61,661 bases of DNA from Bacteroidales bacterium (GTDB lineage: Bacteria; Bacteroidota; Bacteroidia; Bacteroidales; UBA932): positions 1-61,661 of the forward strand of contig JAKSKO010000003.1 in assembly GCA_024401715.1 (NCBI GenBank), read 5' to 3'. The translations under genes and the position numbers were made by a program. Position 1 is the first letter of the stretch. Every line of letters begins with the position of its first letter. Below the pieces are notes generated by a model. That model was not told the DNA's origin. It saw only the letters and a program-made list of their open reading frames with translations, and ran no database searches. This document shows, piece by piece, positions 23,327 to 32,247 of this stretch.

Positions 23327-23412
23327 TCGTGTCCACAAAAAGGGCCCTCTGTGTGGATGGAACGCGTTTCAAGGGCTTCTGTCCATGAAAAGGCCGGTTT
23401 TTGTGGATACGA
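23327..23412 (+). repeat. REP/MITE-like element, copy 3 (downstream of transposase)
   Basis: An 86 bp element, almost identical to copy 2. The left arm TCGTGTCCACAAAAA has one mismatch to the right arm TTTTTGTGGATACGA. Flanks also agree in part (AGCCT-TCGT on the left of both). It ends 30 bp before the stop of the convergent EamA gene. Confidence 0.92.
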
Positions 23413-23442
23413 CCTTAATTGGGCCGCCCCAAACTCCTTAGG

Positions 23443-24285
23443 CTATGAGGCGAAGGCCATGATGGTCATGCCGGTCATGAGAAGGCCGAGGTCGATGGCC
23501 TTGCTGGTGACGTTCTTTTCCTTGAGAATGATTACGCTGAGCACAAAAGTCACTATCGCACAGCCGCGCCGCATCAGCGAGACTATCGAGAGAAGGGCAT
23601 CGGGGTCCTTGAGCGCGTGGAAATACGCCATATCGGCCAGAAGGATGCTTACGGATACCGCCACAATGTTCCAGTCCCATACAAAACGGCTGCTCTGCTT
23701 GTTGCCCATCTCCTGGAAAAGCAACATCACGCCGTAGAAGAGCGCTATGCCCAGCGTGCTCCAGCTCTGGACGAAATTAGGGCTGAGTCCGTGCATTATA
23801 TGCTTGTCGTACAGCGCACTGGCAACTCCGGTAATAACCGATATCACCATCCACCATACGCCTTTGTCCTTGCCGAAGATGATGCCTTCCTTGCGACTGC
23901 TGCGCCCAAGCAGCCACAGGGCCGAGAGGGATAGCAGAACACCGGCCCATTGCCCGTCGTTTAGTCTTTCGCCAAAAAGGATTATGCTGAAGAGCACCAC
24001 GAAAACCGGGCGAGATGCCTTGATTGTGCTGGATGTTGTGAGCGGCAGCAGTTTCATGCCCTGCAGGCCGCTGATCCACGAAAGGCCCACCAGGATAACC
24101 TTGGGCACAATCATCAGAAAGTCTGTGGTGCCGCCTTTTTCGTAGCAGGGGAGAAGTAGCAGTGCCGTTAGCGCAGTGGACACGAAAAGCACCCGCATTA
24201 CGCTATTCCTGGAAACCGCCTGCTTCTTGGCAAAGTCGTAAACGCCAAGCAGTACTGCCGATATGATTGACAAATAAATCCACAT
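23443..24285 (-). CDS. EamA/DMT family transporter
   Basis: A 280-residue membrane protein with ten predicted helices in two EamA repeats. The first begins MWIYLSIISAVLLGVYDFAKKQAV and closes with TSSTIKASRPVFVVLFSIILFGERL. The second shows LSIVSLMRRGCAIVTFVLSVIILKEKN near the C-terminus. DMT proteins export or import amino acids, sugars or other small molecules; the substrate is not predictable. It is transcribed away from the FeoB-like gene from a shared promoter region. Confidence 0.9.
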   Translation of the reverse strand: MWIYLSIISAVLLGVYDFAKKQAVSRNSVMRVLFVSTALTALLLLPCYEKGGTTDFLMIVPKVILVGLSWISGLQGMKLLPLTTSSTIKASRPVFVVLFSIILFGERLNDGQWAGVLLSLSALWLLGRSSRKEGIIFGKDKGVWWMVISVITGVASALYDKHIMHGLSPNFVQSWSTLGIALFYGVMLLFQEMGNKQSSRFVWDWNIVAVSVSILLADMAYFHALKDPDALLSIVSLMRRGCAIVTFVLSVIILKEKNVTSKAIDLGLLMTGMTIMAFAS

Positions 24286-24293
24286 AATTGCTG

Positions 24294-24321
24294 CAAAGGT
24301 ACAACTTTTTTTCTATCTTTG
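24294..24321. promoter_or_regulatory. divergent -7 elements for EamA and FeoB-like genes
   Basis: Minus strand TACCTTTG (24294-24301) ends 8 bp before the EamA ATG. Plus strand TATCTTTG (24314-24321) lies about 82 bp before the FeoB-like ATG. Both fit TAnnTTTG. Confidence 0.55.
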
Positions 24322-24347
24322 CGGCGCAAGAAATAATGCCAGGGCCG

Positions 24348-24365
24348 GAAAGTTGCACAACTTTC
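24348..24365 (+). promoter_or_regulatory. 18 bp perfect palindrome in the FeoB-like leader
   Basis: GAAAGTTGCACAACTTTC is a perfect dyad located about 20 bases past the predicted transcription start and 38 bp before the ATG. It could bind a dimeric regulator (a metal or redox sensor would fit the transporter) or form a small RNA hairpin. No T-run follows, so it is not a terminator. Confidence 0.5.
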
Positions 24366-24403
24366 ACAATCACCCCAGTATTACCTATAATTCAAAGGCA
24401 TAG

Positions 24404-25636
24404 ATGAACAAAGCAACCCGCAATACGCTTCACAGGCTGGACCACCTCACAATCAATGCGTGGACGGCATTTCCCATTTTCATACTCGTAGTCTATTTTG
24501 TGTTCTGGTGCACCTTTTTCCTGGGCCAGTACCCCATGGACTGGATACAGGCAGGTGTTGATGCCGTGGCGCTGTGGCTGAATGCCATCCTCAGGCCCGA
24601 GTGGCTGCGCGCCCTTGTGGTGGACGGCATACTGGCCGGCGTTGGCGGCGTGCTGGTGTTCCTGCCCAACATCATAATCCTGTATCTGCTTCTCTCGGTG
24701 ATGGAAAGCACCGGCTATATGGGCCGTGCCGCTTTCATCATGGACAAGGTGATGCACGGAATGGGCCTTCACGGCAAAAGTTTCATTCCCATGATAATGG
24801 GCTTCGGCTGTAATGTGCCGGCGATAATGGCCACGAAGGATATCCAGAATCCCAAGAACAGGCTAATAACAATATTGGTGATACCGTTCATGTCCTGCAG
24901 CGGACGCCTGCCCGTATATCTTCTTTTCGTGGCCGCCTTCTTCCCGCAGAAAGGGCCTGTTGTGCTGATGGGAATATACTGCCTGGGCATGCTCCTGGCC
25001 ATATGTGCGGCCAAGATACTGTCTTTTGTGATACCCGGAAAATCGGAACACGACAACGTGGATATAAGGCCCTATACAGCGCCGGACATGAAATATGTTC
25101 TGGGTAATACCTGGAGCCAGGCCAGGGAATATCTTCAAAAGCTGGCCGGCCCTATCCTGATATTTTCCGTTGCGCTTTGGATTGCCGGATATTTCCCGAG
25201 GGCAGAGCAGGGGGCAAGCGCCGTACAGCAGAAGGAACAGTCCTTCATCGGCATGATGGGAAGGGCCATGGATCCTGTGCTGCAGCCTATAGGCCTTAAC
25301 TGGAGGGACGGCGTTGCAATAGTTGCCGGTGTGGGCGCCAAAGAGCTGATAGTTAGTACTTTGGGTGTGATGTACGGGGACAGTGCAAACAATGCCGATA
25401 TCGATGAGCCAACACACGCCGGCATACAGGGCGCACTTGTTGCCGCCCACAGCACCGCCGGCGCCCTTGCCTTTCTGGTATTCGTGTTGCTTTATTTCCC
25501 ATGCATAGGAACTTTCTTTGCGATAAGGAATGCCACGGGAGGATGGAAATGGCCTTTCATAAGTTGCATCACCAACATTCTGGTGGCCTGGGTGATGGCC
25601 TTTGCCACCTTCAATCTGTTTACCGCGCTTCTGTAA
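24404..25636 (+). CDS. FeoB-like ferrous iron permease domain lacking the GTPase domain
   Basis: A 410-residue polytopic membrane protein that matches only the C-terminal permease half of FeoB. It shows LVVDGILAGVGGVLVFLPNIIILYLLLSVMESTGYMGRAAFIMD, then GKSFIPMIMGFGCNVPAIMATK and PFMSCSGRLPVYLLF (first Gate and core), and later VAGVGAKELIVSTLGVMYG (second Gate). Full FeoB is about 700-830 residues with an N-terminal G domain carrying GxxNxGKS. Here an in-frame TAG immediately precedes the ATG, and the sequence upstream is promoter and the divergent EamA gene, so the G domain is truly absent at this locus. It may partner with a separate G protein or carry another substrate. Confidence 0.88.
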   Translation: MNKATRNTLHRLDHLTINAWTAFPIFILVVYFVFWCTFFLGQYPMDWIQAGVDAVALWLNAILRPEWLRALVVDGILAGVGGVLVFLPNIIILYLLLSVMESTGYMGRAAFIMDKVMHGMGLHGKSFIPMIMGFGCNVPAIMATKDIQNPKNRLITILVIPFMSCSGRLPVYLLFVAAFFPQKGPVVLMGIYCLGMLLAICAAKILSFVIPGKSEHDNVDIRPYTAPDMKYVLGNTWSQAREYLQKLAGPILIFSVALWIAGYFPRAEQGASAVQQKEQSFIGMMGRAMDPVLQPIGLNWRDGVAIVAGVGAKELIVSTLGVMYGDSANNADIDEPTHAGIQGALVAAHSTAGALAFLVFVLLYFPCIGTFFAIRNATGGWKWPFISCITNILVAWVMAFATFNLFTALL

Positions 25637-25658
25637 TTCTTTTAACTCTGCTCTGTAG

Positions 25659-26246
25659 ATGAGACTCCTGCTTCACACCTGCTGTGCGCCATGCAGCAGC
25701 GCTATCATAGAAACCCTGCTGAAAGAAGGGGTGCAGCCTGTCATCTATTACTGTAATCCGAACATTTATCCCTACGAAGAATATCTGATACGCAAGAACG
25801 AATGCAGCCGCTATGCCGCAGAATGCTCTCTGGAGATTGTGGATGCGGACTACGACCATGAAGCCTGGCTGCAGAACTGCGCGCTTGGACGTGAGGACCA
25901 GCCGGAGAGGGGGTCGCGCTGCATGGAATGCTTCAAATACCGCCTTCTGCGTGCAGCCCGCTATGCTTTGGACAACGGCTTTGACACCCTTAGCACAACC
26001 CTGGCATCTTCCCGATGGAAAAGCCTGGACCAGATTAACGCTGCCGGCCGATGGTCCGTGGAAAAGGCCCTTGCAGAGTATTCCGATGCCCATCCCGGGC
26101 AGAGCGCCGTGCCCGCTCTTGAGTGGTGGGACCGCAATTGGAGAAAGGGCGGACTGCAGGAGAGGAGAAACCAGCTTATCCGGGAGAAAAATTTTTATAA
26201 CCAATTGTATTGCGGTTGCGAATTTTCTGTTCGTAATTCCAAGTAA
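25659..26246 (+). CDS. queH: epoxyqueuosine reductase QueH
   Basis: A 195-residue protein of the QueH (former DUF208) family. The N-terminal LLLHTCCAPCSSAIIE contains the adjacent Cys pair and the CxxC-type Fe-S/metal ligands. Later conserved parts are YYCNPNIYPYEEYLIRKNE, RGSRCMECFKYRL with two Cys, and STTLASSRWKSLDQINAAG. The tail FYNQLYCGCEFS supplies two more Cys. QueH reduces epoxyqueuosine to queuosine at tRNA position 34, replacing the cobalamin enzyme QueG. It follows the FeoB-like gene by 22 bp. Confidence 0.94.
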   Translation: MRLLLHTCCAPCSSAIIETLLKEGVQPVIYYCNPNIYPYEEYLIRKNECSRYAAECSLEIVDADYDHEAWLQNCALGREDQPERGSRCMECFKYRLLRAARYALDNGFDTLSTTLASSRWKSLDQINAAGRWSVEKALAEYSDAHPGQSAVPALEWWDRNWRKGGLQERRNQLIREKNFYNQLYCGCEFSVRNSK

Positions 26247-26252
26247 ATTCAT

Positions 26253-26260
26253 TATTTTTG
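26253..26260 (+). promoter_or_regulatory. -7 element for the BACON-nuclease gene
   Basis: TATTTTTG matches TAnnTTTG, 33 bp before the ATG at 26294. Confidence 0.5.
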
Positions 26261-26293
26261 TAGTTTGTAGTAAGAATATAAATTACAAATTTT

Positions 26294-27955
26294 ATGAATA
26301 TTAAATCTATCGCTGCAGCCATGTTCGCGGCTGCTTTCACGCTGGGTTTCGCTTCTTGCAAGAAGACCCCTGTTGTGACCGAATCCATCTCTGTAAATCC
26401 CGAGACTTTGGCTTTTGCAGCCGAAGGTGGAGAAAGCACAGTTTCAGTAATTTCGCCAGGCGGATGGCACGTAAGCGCCACCAGCGGTGCATGGATTACG
26501 CTGGATGTAACAGAGAGCAAATACAGCTCTACGGTTAAGGTGAGCGTTGGGGAGAATACAGTGGCAGACACCCCTAGAAACGGTTCGGTGACTTTCACCA
26601 ACGGCAAAAAGAACGCAGTTCTGGCCATCAGCCAGGAGGGTGCAAGCAGACCGCTTCCTAACGAAATCTACTCTATCGATTTCACAAAGGGTTTCGGAGA
26701 TTTCACTGTAGAAGATAAAGTTCATCCTTCAGAGATTGCACAGGTATGGACAAACAGCAATCAGTATGGTGCTGTGGCATCGGGCTACAACGATCAGTAC
26801 AAACAGAACTACGAGACTGAAGGCTGGCTCATCTCTCCTGAGGTTGATCTTGAAGGTTACAAATATGCATTCATGAACTTCAACCACGCAGCCAATATGG
26901 GAGCTGGCGCGCTCACAGATTACCTCAAGCTCATGTCCAGCACCGACGGCGGCAAGACATGGAAAGAACTTGCCATCCCTGTGATGCCATCTGGCAGCAA
27001 CTGGACTTATGTGGATTCAGGAGACATAGACCTCAAGGAATTCTGTGGCAGGAAGGTCCAGTTTGCCTTTGCATACAAAAGCACTGTTGAGTCTTCGTAC
27101 AAATGGGAAATAAAGAGTGTTAATGTCTTCCGTGATCCCAAGGATAACGGCAGCACATATACAACAGTTCCTGCATGGATGGAGCTCCCTAAGGTGGAGG
27201 ATAAAAGCAATTTTGTAATACACACTTCACTGGAAGATAACGGGTATGTGAGAAACTTCTCGCTGCTGAACGATCCAAAAGCACTTGTGGCCCTGTGGGT
27301 GGCATATCCTCAGTGCGACTACTACATGAAAAAAGTATCCGGTCGTACAGACCTGTGGGGCTATGACCCATTCATAGACAAGGACAAACAGCCTAATCTC
27401 AACAAGAGCGGTGACTTCTTTGCAAACGGTTACGAACGCGGTCACCAGATTGCTTCGGCAGACCGCCTTGTGAGCACTCACATGAATAGCCAGACCTTCT
27501 ACTACTCAAACATGGCCCCTATGCTGAAGCAGAAAGAGTTCAATAGTGGTGTATGGTCAACCCTGGAGGACAAAGTACGTGATTGGTCAAGGTCGTATGC
27601 CCATACCGATACCATGTATGTTGTTACCGGTTCTGTAGTTGCTGGAAGCAAAACATTCGTGAAGGATAACGATGGCAAGCAGGTAACCGTGCCGGTGGGA
27701 TTCTACAAAGCCCTTCTGCGCTACAGCAAGAGTGACGCCAATACCCCTCAGTACATCGGCAGTGCGTTCTATTTCGAGCACAGGAATTACAGCATGGAGA
27801 CCGACTTCACACCGTACGCTATGTCCATAGACGAGCTTGAAGCGAAGTTGGGAATGGATTTCTTCCCTAACCTGGAGTCTGTCATAGGTAAGGAAGATGC
27901 GGCCAAAGTGGAGGCCGAGGACCCTAAGACCAATCAATTCTGGTGGAACAATTAA
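26294..27955 (+). CDS. lipoprotein with BACON domain and non-specific endonuclease domain
   Basis: A 553-residue protein with a lipoprotein signal (LGFASCKK, Cys near residue 21). A BACON-type Ig-like domain follows (about residues 30-115: GGESTVSVISPGGWHVSATSGAWITL, ending AISQEG). The middle region (about 125-290) looks like a jelly-roll with KAYMNF-type strands and DGGKTWKEL. The C-terminal third is an Endonuclease_NS domain with YERGHQIASADR (DRGH motif as ERGH) and the metal-site Asn in TFYYSNMAPMLKQKEFN. It probably sits on the outer membrane surface or periplasmic face and degrades nucleic acid, with BACON as a spacer. It is the second member of this nuclease family in the window. Confidence 0.87.
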   Translation: MNIKSIAAAMFAAAFTLGFASCKKTPVVTESISVNPETLAFAAEGGESTVSVISPGGWHVSATSGAWITLDVTESKYSSTVKVSVGENTVADTPRNGSVTFTNGKKNAVLAISQEGASRPLPNEIYSIDFTKGFGDFTVEDKVHPSEIAQVWTNSNQYGAVASGYNDQYKQNYETEGWLISPEVDLEGYKYAFMNFNHAANMGAGALTDYLKLMSSTDGGKTWKELAIPVMPSGSNWTYVDSGDIDLKEFCGRKVQFAFAYKSTVESSYKWEIKSVNVFRDPKDNGSTYTTVPAWMELPKVEDKSNFVIHTSLEDNGYVRNFSLLNDPKALVALWVAYPQCDYYMKKVSGRTDLWGYDPFIDKDKQPNLNKSGDFFANGYERGHQIASADRLVSTHMNSQTFYYSNMAPMLKQKEFNSGVWSTLEDKVRDWSRSYAHTDTMYVVTGSVVAGSKTFVKDNDGKQVTVPVGFYKALLRYSKSDANTPQYIGSAFYFEHRNYSMETDFTPYAMSIDELEAKLGMDFFPNLESVIGKEDAAKVEAEDPKTNQFWWNN

Positions 27956-27975
27956 ATTAGAACCTGAACAATCAT

Positions 27976-29955
27976 ATGAAAAAGATTCTTTCATTTCTTT
28001 CGTTTGCATTGGCTATGACAGCTTGTCACCAGAATCCATTTTTCACGGAGTGGGATACCCCATACGGTATTCCGCCATACGACCAGATCAAGGTAAAAGA
28101 CTATCTTCCGGCAATCAAGGAGGGTATCAAACAGCAGGAGGCCGAGATTGCCGCCATCACCGGCTGTACTGAGGCTCCTGATTTTGAGAACACAATTGCA
28201 GCCCTGGAGCTTTCGGGAAGCCTTCTTTCAAGGGTGCAGGGTGTGATGTTCAATGTAAGCGAGACAGACCGTAGCGATGCCCTGGACGCAGCACAGGAAG
28301 AGGCTATTCCGCTTCTTAGCGCGCATTCAGACAACATCTCTTTCAACAAAGCCCTGTACGAGAGGGTTGCTGCCGTATATAATGCAGACCAGAGCGGTCT
28401 CACAAGGGAGCAGCAGGTTGTGCTTAAGAAACACTATGATGCATTCCAGCGCGAGGGCATAGGCCTTGGCGAGGAGGACCAGAACGAGCTTCGCGAGATA
28501 AACACCCTTCTTGCACAGAAAACCCAGAAGATAGGCAATAACATACTTGCCGAAAGCAACGCTTTCAAGGCTAAGTTCGGCTTCAGTGTATCGGAATATG
28601 TGGAGAAAATGACAACCACAGAAGATGAGGACCTGCGTCGCCAGTATTTCGAGGCCTACAGCATGCGCGGCCACAACGGCAACGAGAACGATAACTGCGA
28701 ACTTCTGCTGGAGGTCCTCTCCCTGCGTATCCGCAAGGCTAACATCTTGGGCTACAAGACTTTCGCCGATTATCAGCTATCAAACAAGATGGCCGGCACC
28801 CCTGCCACAGTGGACAAATTCCTTGGCGACATCATGAATACCGCAGTGGTGTGCGCAAAGCAGGAACTTGCAGAGATGGAGGCAATTGCAGGCCGCAAGA
28901 TTATGCCTTGGGACTGGTTCTATTACGCAGAGAAGCTGCGTCAGGCAAAATATAATCTGGACGACGAGCTCACCCGTCCGTACTTCCACATCTCCAACGT
29001 GGAGAAAGGTCTCTTCGCCTGTGCAAAGACCCTTTACGGAGTTAATGCAGAGCTTCTTGAGGGCGTTCCTGCCTACAACAAGAGCTGTGTGAAGACCTAC
29101 AAACTCACATATGACGACGGCAGCCTCATAGGCATCTATACCACAGACTGGCATCCTCGCTCTTCAAAACGCGGCGGCGCGTGGATGAACAATATCCGTG
29201 AGCAGAGCTATGATGCGCAAGGCAACAACGTGCGCCCTATCATCTGCAACGTGGGCAACCTTCCTGAATATCTTTCCGCAGATGATGTGCAGACAGCATT
29301 CCACGAGTTCGGCCACGCACTTCACGGCCTGCTTAGCCAGTGCCACTATCCTTCTGTAAGCGGCACCAACGTAACAAGGGACTTCGTGGAGATGTTCAGC
29401 CAGTTCAACGAAAACTGGGCTTTCCAGCCGGAGCTTCTTGCACAATATGCCGTAAATGACGACGGACAGGTTATTCCGGAGGAACTTGTGCAGAAGGTGA
29501 TACGCGCACTGCAGGCTAACCAGGGTTTCATGACCACAGAGCTTGCCGCAGCAGCCATCCTGGACATGAAATGGCACGAGCTTGCAGAGATTCCTGCCGA
29601 GGCTTTCGACGACCCTTCCGCATGGGTGGACGAGTTTGAGAACTATGCATGCGACGAAATGGGCCTAATCTCGGAGATTATTCCACGCTACCGCACAACC
29701 TATTTCAACCATATCTTCAGCAGCGGCTACAGCGCAGGCTATTATGGCTATCTGTGGGCCGAGGTTCTGGACAAGGACGCATTCAGTGTGTTCCAGAATT
29801 CCGTCGGCGGCCCTTGGAACCTGGAGCTTGCACGCAAGTTCAAGGAGACCTTCTTGGAGAAAGGCGGCAGCGAAGAGCCTATGACTCTCTACAAGAGCTT
29901 TGTGGGCCGCGAACCTAACCCTGATGCAATGCTGAGGGGCCGCGGTCTTAAATAG
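27976..29955 (+). CDS. dcp: M3 family metallopeptidase (peptidyl-dipeptidase Dcp type), lipoprotein
   Basis: A 659-residue zinc peptidase with a probable lipobox (LAMTACHQN, Cys near residue 17). The catalytic motif FHEFGHALHGLLSQ is near residue 440, with the third ligand Glu in RDFVEMFSQFNENW. The KSCVKTYKLTYDDGSLIGIYTTDWHPRSSKRGGAW block and C-terminal SSGYSAGYYGYLWAEVLDKDAF complete the M3 fold. Dcp-type enzymes remove C-terminal dipeptides from oligopeptides. Here a lipid anchor suggests periplasmic action. The gene starts 20 bp after the BACON-nuclease, so it is probably co-transcribed. Confidence 0.93.
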   Translation: MKKILSFLSFALAMTACHQNPFFTEWDTPYGIPPYDQIKVKDYLPAIKEGIKQQEAEIAAITGCTEAPDFENTIAALELSGSLLSRVQGVMFNVSETDRSDALDAAQEEAIPLLSAHSDNISFNKALYERVAAVYNADQSGLTREQQVVLKKHYDAFQREGIGLGEEDQNELREINTLLAQKTQKIGNNILAESNAFKAKFGFSVSEYVEKMTTTEDEDLRRQYFEAYSMRGHNGNENDNCELLLEVLSLRIRKANILGYKTFADYQLSNKMAGTPATVDKFLGDIMNTAVVCAKQELAEMEAIAGRKIMPWDWFYYAEKLRQAKYNLDDELTRPYFHISNVEKGLFACAKTLYGVNAELLEGVPAYNKSCVKTYKLTYDDGSLIGIYTTDWHPRSSKRGGAWMNNIREQSYDAQGNNVRPIICNVGNLPEYLSADDVQTAFHEFGHALHGLLSQCHYPSVSGTNVTRDFVEMFSQFNENWAFQPELLAQYAVNDDGQVIPEELVQKVIRALQANQGFMTTELAAAAILDMKWHELAEIPAEAFDDPSAWVDEFENYACDEMGLISEIIPRYRTTYFNHIFSSGYSAGYYGYLWAEVLDKDAFSVFQNSVGGPWNLELARKFKETFLEKGGSEEPMTLYKSFVGREPNPDAMLRGRGLK

Positions 29956-29977
29956 TTAGAAAATACAAATACATATT

Positions 29978-31495
29978 ATGGCAAAAAAAGTACTTCTTAT
30001 GATTCTTGACGGCTGGGGAGAAGGCCGTAAAGACCATTCAAATGCAATCTATACACAGGGCCAGCCGTTCATCGACAGCCTGCGTGCAAAATATCCGTTC
30101 TCTCATCTGCAGGCCTGCGGCGAGTACGTTGGTCTGCCAGACGGACAGATGGGTAACAGCGAGGTGGGCCACCTCAACCTTGGTGCCGGCCGCGTTGTAT
30201 ATCAGGATCTTGTAAAGATTAATATGGCATGCCGCAACCATGCCCTGCTCCAGAACCCTGAAATCAAGGCTGCATACGAGTACGCCGCAAAGACTGGTTG
30301 CCAGGTTCACCTTATGGGCCTTGCTTCCATGGGTGGCGTCCACTCTTCTCTCGCACATGTATACGAGTTTCTTGCCGAGGCAAAGAACTGCGGTCTGGAG
30401 AAAGTTTTCGTACACTGTTTCATGGACGGCCGAGACTGCGACCCTAAGAGCGGCAAAGGTTTTGTGGCCGATCTGGAGGCAGAGATGGCAAAGACCACAG
30501 GCAAGGTTGCAACAGTTTGCGGCCGCTATTATGCAATGGACCGCGACAAACGCTGGGAGCGTGTGAAACTTGCCTATGACATGCTTGTAAAAGGCGAGGG
30601 CGCAAAAGCGACATCTGCAACAGAGGCTATCCAGGCTTCATATGACGAGGGTGTAACAGACGAGTTCATCAAACCTGTATGCATCTGCGGCGAGGACGGT
30701 GCACCTCTCACTACAATTCAGCCAAACGACGTTGTAATTTTCTTCAACTTCCGCAACGACCGTGCGCGCGAGATCACTGCAGTGCTCACTCAGGAGGATC
30801 AGCCGGAGTTCGGCATGAGCAAGATGCCTCTCTACTACTGCTGTCTCACTCCGTACGACGCTTCTTTCAAGGATGTTCACATCCTCTTCCCTAAGGACAA
30901 CGTGGAGCAGACCCTTGGCCAGATTGTTTCCGAGGCCGGCAAGCGTCAGCTGCGCATTGCAGAGACAGAGAAATACGCACACGTTACCTTCTTCTTCAAC
31001 GGCGGCCGCGAGCAGCAGTTCCAGAACGAGGATCGTATCCTTGTGAACTCTCCAAAGGTTGCAACATATGACCTTCAGCCGGAGATGAGCGCATACGAGG
31101 TTAAGGACAAACTTGTTGCTGCAATCAACGAGGGCAAGGAGGATCTTATCATCCTTAACTTCGCCAACGGCGACATGGTGGGCCACACAGGCGTATACGA
31201 TGCAATCTGCAAGGCCGTGAAGGCTGTTGACGAGTGCGTGAAGGAGGTTGTTACCGCAGCCATCGCCCAGGATTACGCAATCCTTGTAACTGCAGACCAC
31301 GGCAATGCCGATTACGCAGTGAACGAGGACGGCACCCCTAACACCGCACACTCTCTGAATATCGTACCTTTCATCGTTGTGAATGCCGATGCAACCGAGG
31401 TTAAGGACGGCGCCCTCTGTGACGTTGCACCAACTATCCTGAAACTGATGGGCATCCCGCAGCCGGAGGCTATGACAGGCAAGGCCCTGATCTAG
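29978..31495 (+). CDS. gpmI: 2,3-bisphosphoglycerate-independent phosphoglycerate mutase
   Basis: A 505-residue alkaline-phosphatase-superfamily enzyme. MILDGWG has the first metal Asp, [15 protein letters not shown] carries the phosphorylated Ser (about residue 62), and [14 protein letters not shown] and [15 protein letters not shown] follow. The second metal site is seen as [18 protein letters not shown] and VTADHGNAD. It interconverts 3- and 2-phosphoglycerate in glycolysis. Length and motifs are normal. A hairpin terminator follows 25 bp downstream. Confidence 0.97.
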   Translation: MAKKVLLMILDGWGEGRKDHSNAIYTQGQPFIDSLRAKYPFSHLQACGEYVGLPDGQMGNSEVGHLNLGAGRVVYQDLVKINMACRNHALLQNPEIKAAYEYAAKTGCQVHLMGLASMGGVHSSLAHVYEFLAEAKNCGLEKVFVHCFMDGRDCDPKSGKGFVADLEAEMAKTTGKVATVCGRYYAMDRDKRWERVKLAYDMLVKGEGAKATSATEAIQASYDEGVTDEFIKPVCICGEDGAPLTTIQPNDVVIFFNFRNDRAREITAVLTQEDQPEFGMSKMPLYYCCLTPYDASFKDVHILFPKDNVEQTLGQIVSEAGKRQLRIAETEKYAHVTFFFNGGREQQFQNEDRILVNSPKVATYDLQPEMSAYEVKDKLVAAINEGKEDLIILNFANGDMVGHTGVYDAICKAVKAVDECVKEVVTAAIAQDYAILVTADHGNADYAVNEDGTPNTAHSLNIVPFIVVNADATEVKDGALCDVAPTILKLMGIPQPEAMTGKALI

Positions 31496-31514
31496 TTTCC
31501 AGCAGCATTCAAAT

Positions 31515-31552
31515 AAAAAAGAGGGTGAATTTCTTCATCCTCTTTTTTTTTA
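31515..31552. terminator. bidirectional terminator between gpmI and the deoxynucleoside kinase
   Basis: The stem AGAGGGTGAA/TTCATCCTCT (10 pairs, one G-T) is flanked by A-rich and T-rich runs on both sides, serving the convergent genes. Confidence 0.85.
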
Positions 31553-32173
31553 TTTCTCATCGGGGAAAAGACCGAAGAGTTTGGCGTCTATCTTGTCTGT
31601 CACCTCGCGGAAGAATTCCGGATTGTTCTCGAATTTGATGCGGTCCACATCCAGGATAAGAAGGTTGTCTTTGTAGCTGCTTATCCAGTTCTCGTATTTC
31701 TCGTTAAGGCCGGTGATATAGTCTATGCGTATGCTCTTCTCGTATTCACGGCCGCGTTTCTGAATCTGGGAAATTAGGTTGGGAATGGAAGAACGAAGGT
31801 AGATGAGCAGGTCCGGAGAGCCCACAAGGCTCATCATGAGATCGAACAGGTCGTTGTAGTTCTCGAAGTCGCGGGTGGACATCAGGCCCATGTCCCGGAG
31901 GTTTGGTGCGAAAATGCGGGCATCCTCGTAAATAGTCCTGTCCTGGATAACGATGCCATCCTGCTTCTTGATGTCAACCACGTCCTTGAACCTCTTGTTC
32001 AGGAAGTAAATCTGCAGGTTGAAGCTCCAGCGCTCCATATCATCATAGAAATCGGACAGATACGGGTTGAAATCAACGGGCTCGAATTTCGGGGTCCAGC
32101 CGTAATGTGCGGCCAGCATCTTTGTGAGAGTGGTCTTGCCACTACCTATGTTTCCGGCAATTGCGATGTGCAT
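31550..32173 (-). CDS. deoxynucleoside kinase
   Basis: A 207-residue P-loop kinase of the dNK/dCK/dGK family. AIAGNIGSGKTTLT is the Walker A. EPVDFNPYL, then IQDRTIYEDARIFAPNL (DRS-like motif as DRT), and the LID region RGREYEKSIRIDYI follow. It phosphorylates deoxyadenosine, deoxyguanosine or deoxycytidine for nucleotide salvage; which base is preferred cannot be decided. A TAATTTTG promoter element lies at 32200-32207 on the minus strand. Confidence 0.92.
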   Translation of the reverse strand: MHIAIAGNIGSGKTTLTKMLAAHYGWTPKFEPVDFNPYLSDFYDDMERWSFNLQIYFLNKRFKDVVDIKKQDGIVIQDRTIYEDARIFAPNLRDMGLMSTRDFENYNDLFDLMMSLVGSPDLLIYLRSSIPNLISQIQKRGREYEKSIRIDYITGLNEKYENWISSYKDNLLILDVDRIKFENNPEFFREVTDKIDAKLFGLFPDEK

Positions 32174-32199
32174 ACAGAACTAAGTTTTATGTTGAAATA

Positions 32200-32227
32200 C
32201 AAAATTAAAACTCTTTTTGTATTTTTG
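32200..32227. promoter_or_regulatory. divergent -7 elements for the kinase and MBL-fold genes
   Basis: Minus strand TAATTTTG at 32200-32207, 26 bp before the kinase ATG. Plus strand TATTTTTG at 32220-32227, about 20 bp before the MBL-fold start. Confidence 0.45.
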
Positions 32228-32247
32228 TATAATTTAAGGTATGAAAA

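Noticed and set aside
22047-23412. Composite transposon with insertion-sequence ends
   Set aside because: The flanking 86 bp elements are in direct, not inverted, orientation; no target-site duplication was seen, and the enzyme is a Y1/HUH type that does not use such ends in a DDE manner. A RAYT/REP relationship fits better.
30638-31351. 237-codon minus-strand frame antisense to gpmI
   Set aside because: Shadow of the gpmI coding frame; no domain motifs and no promoter or start context.
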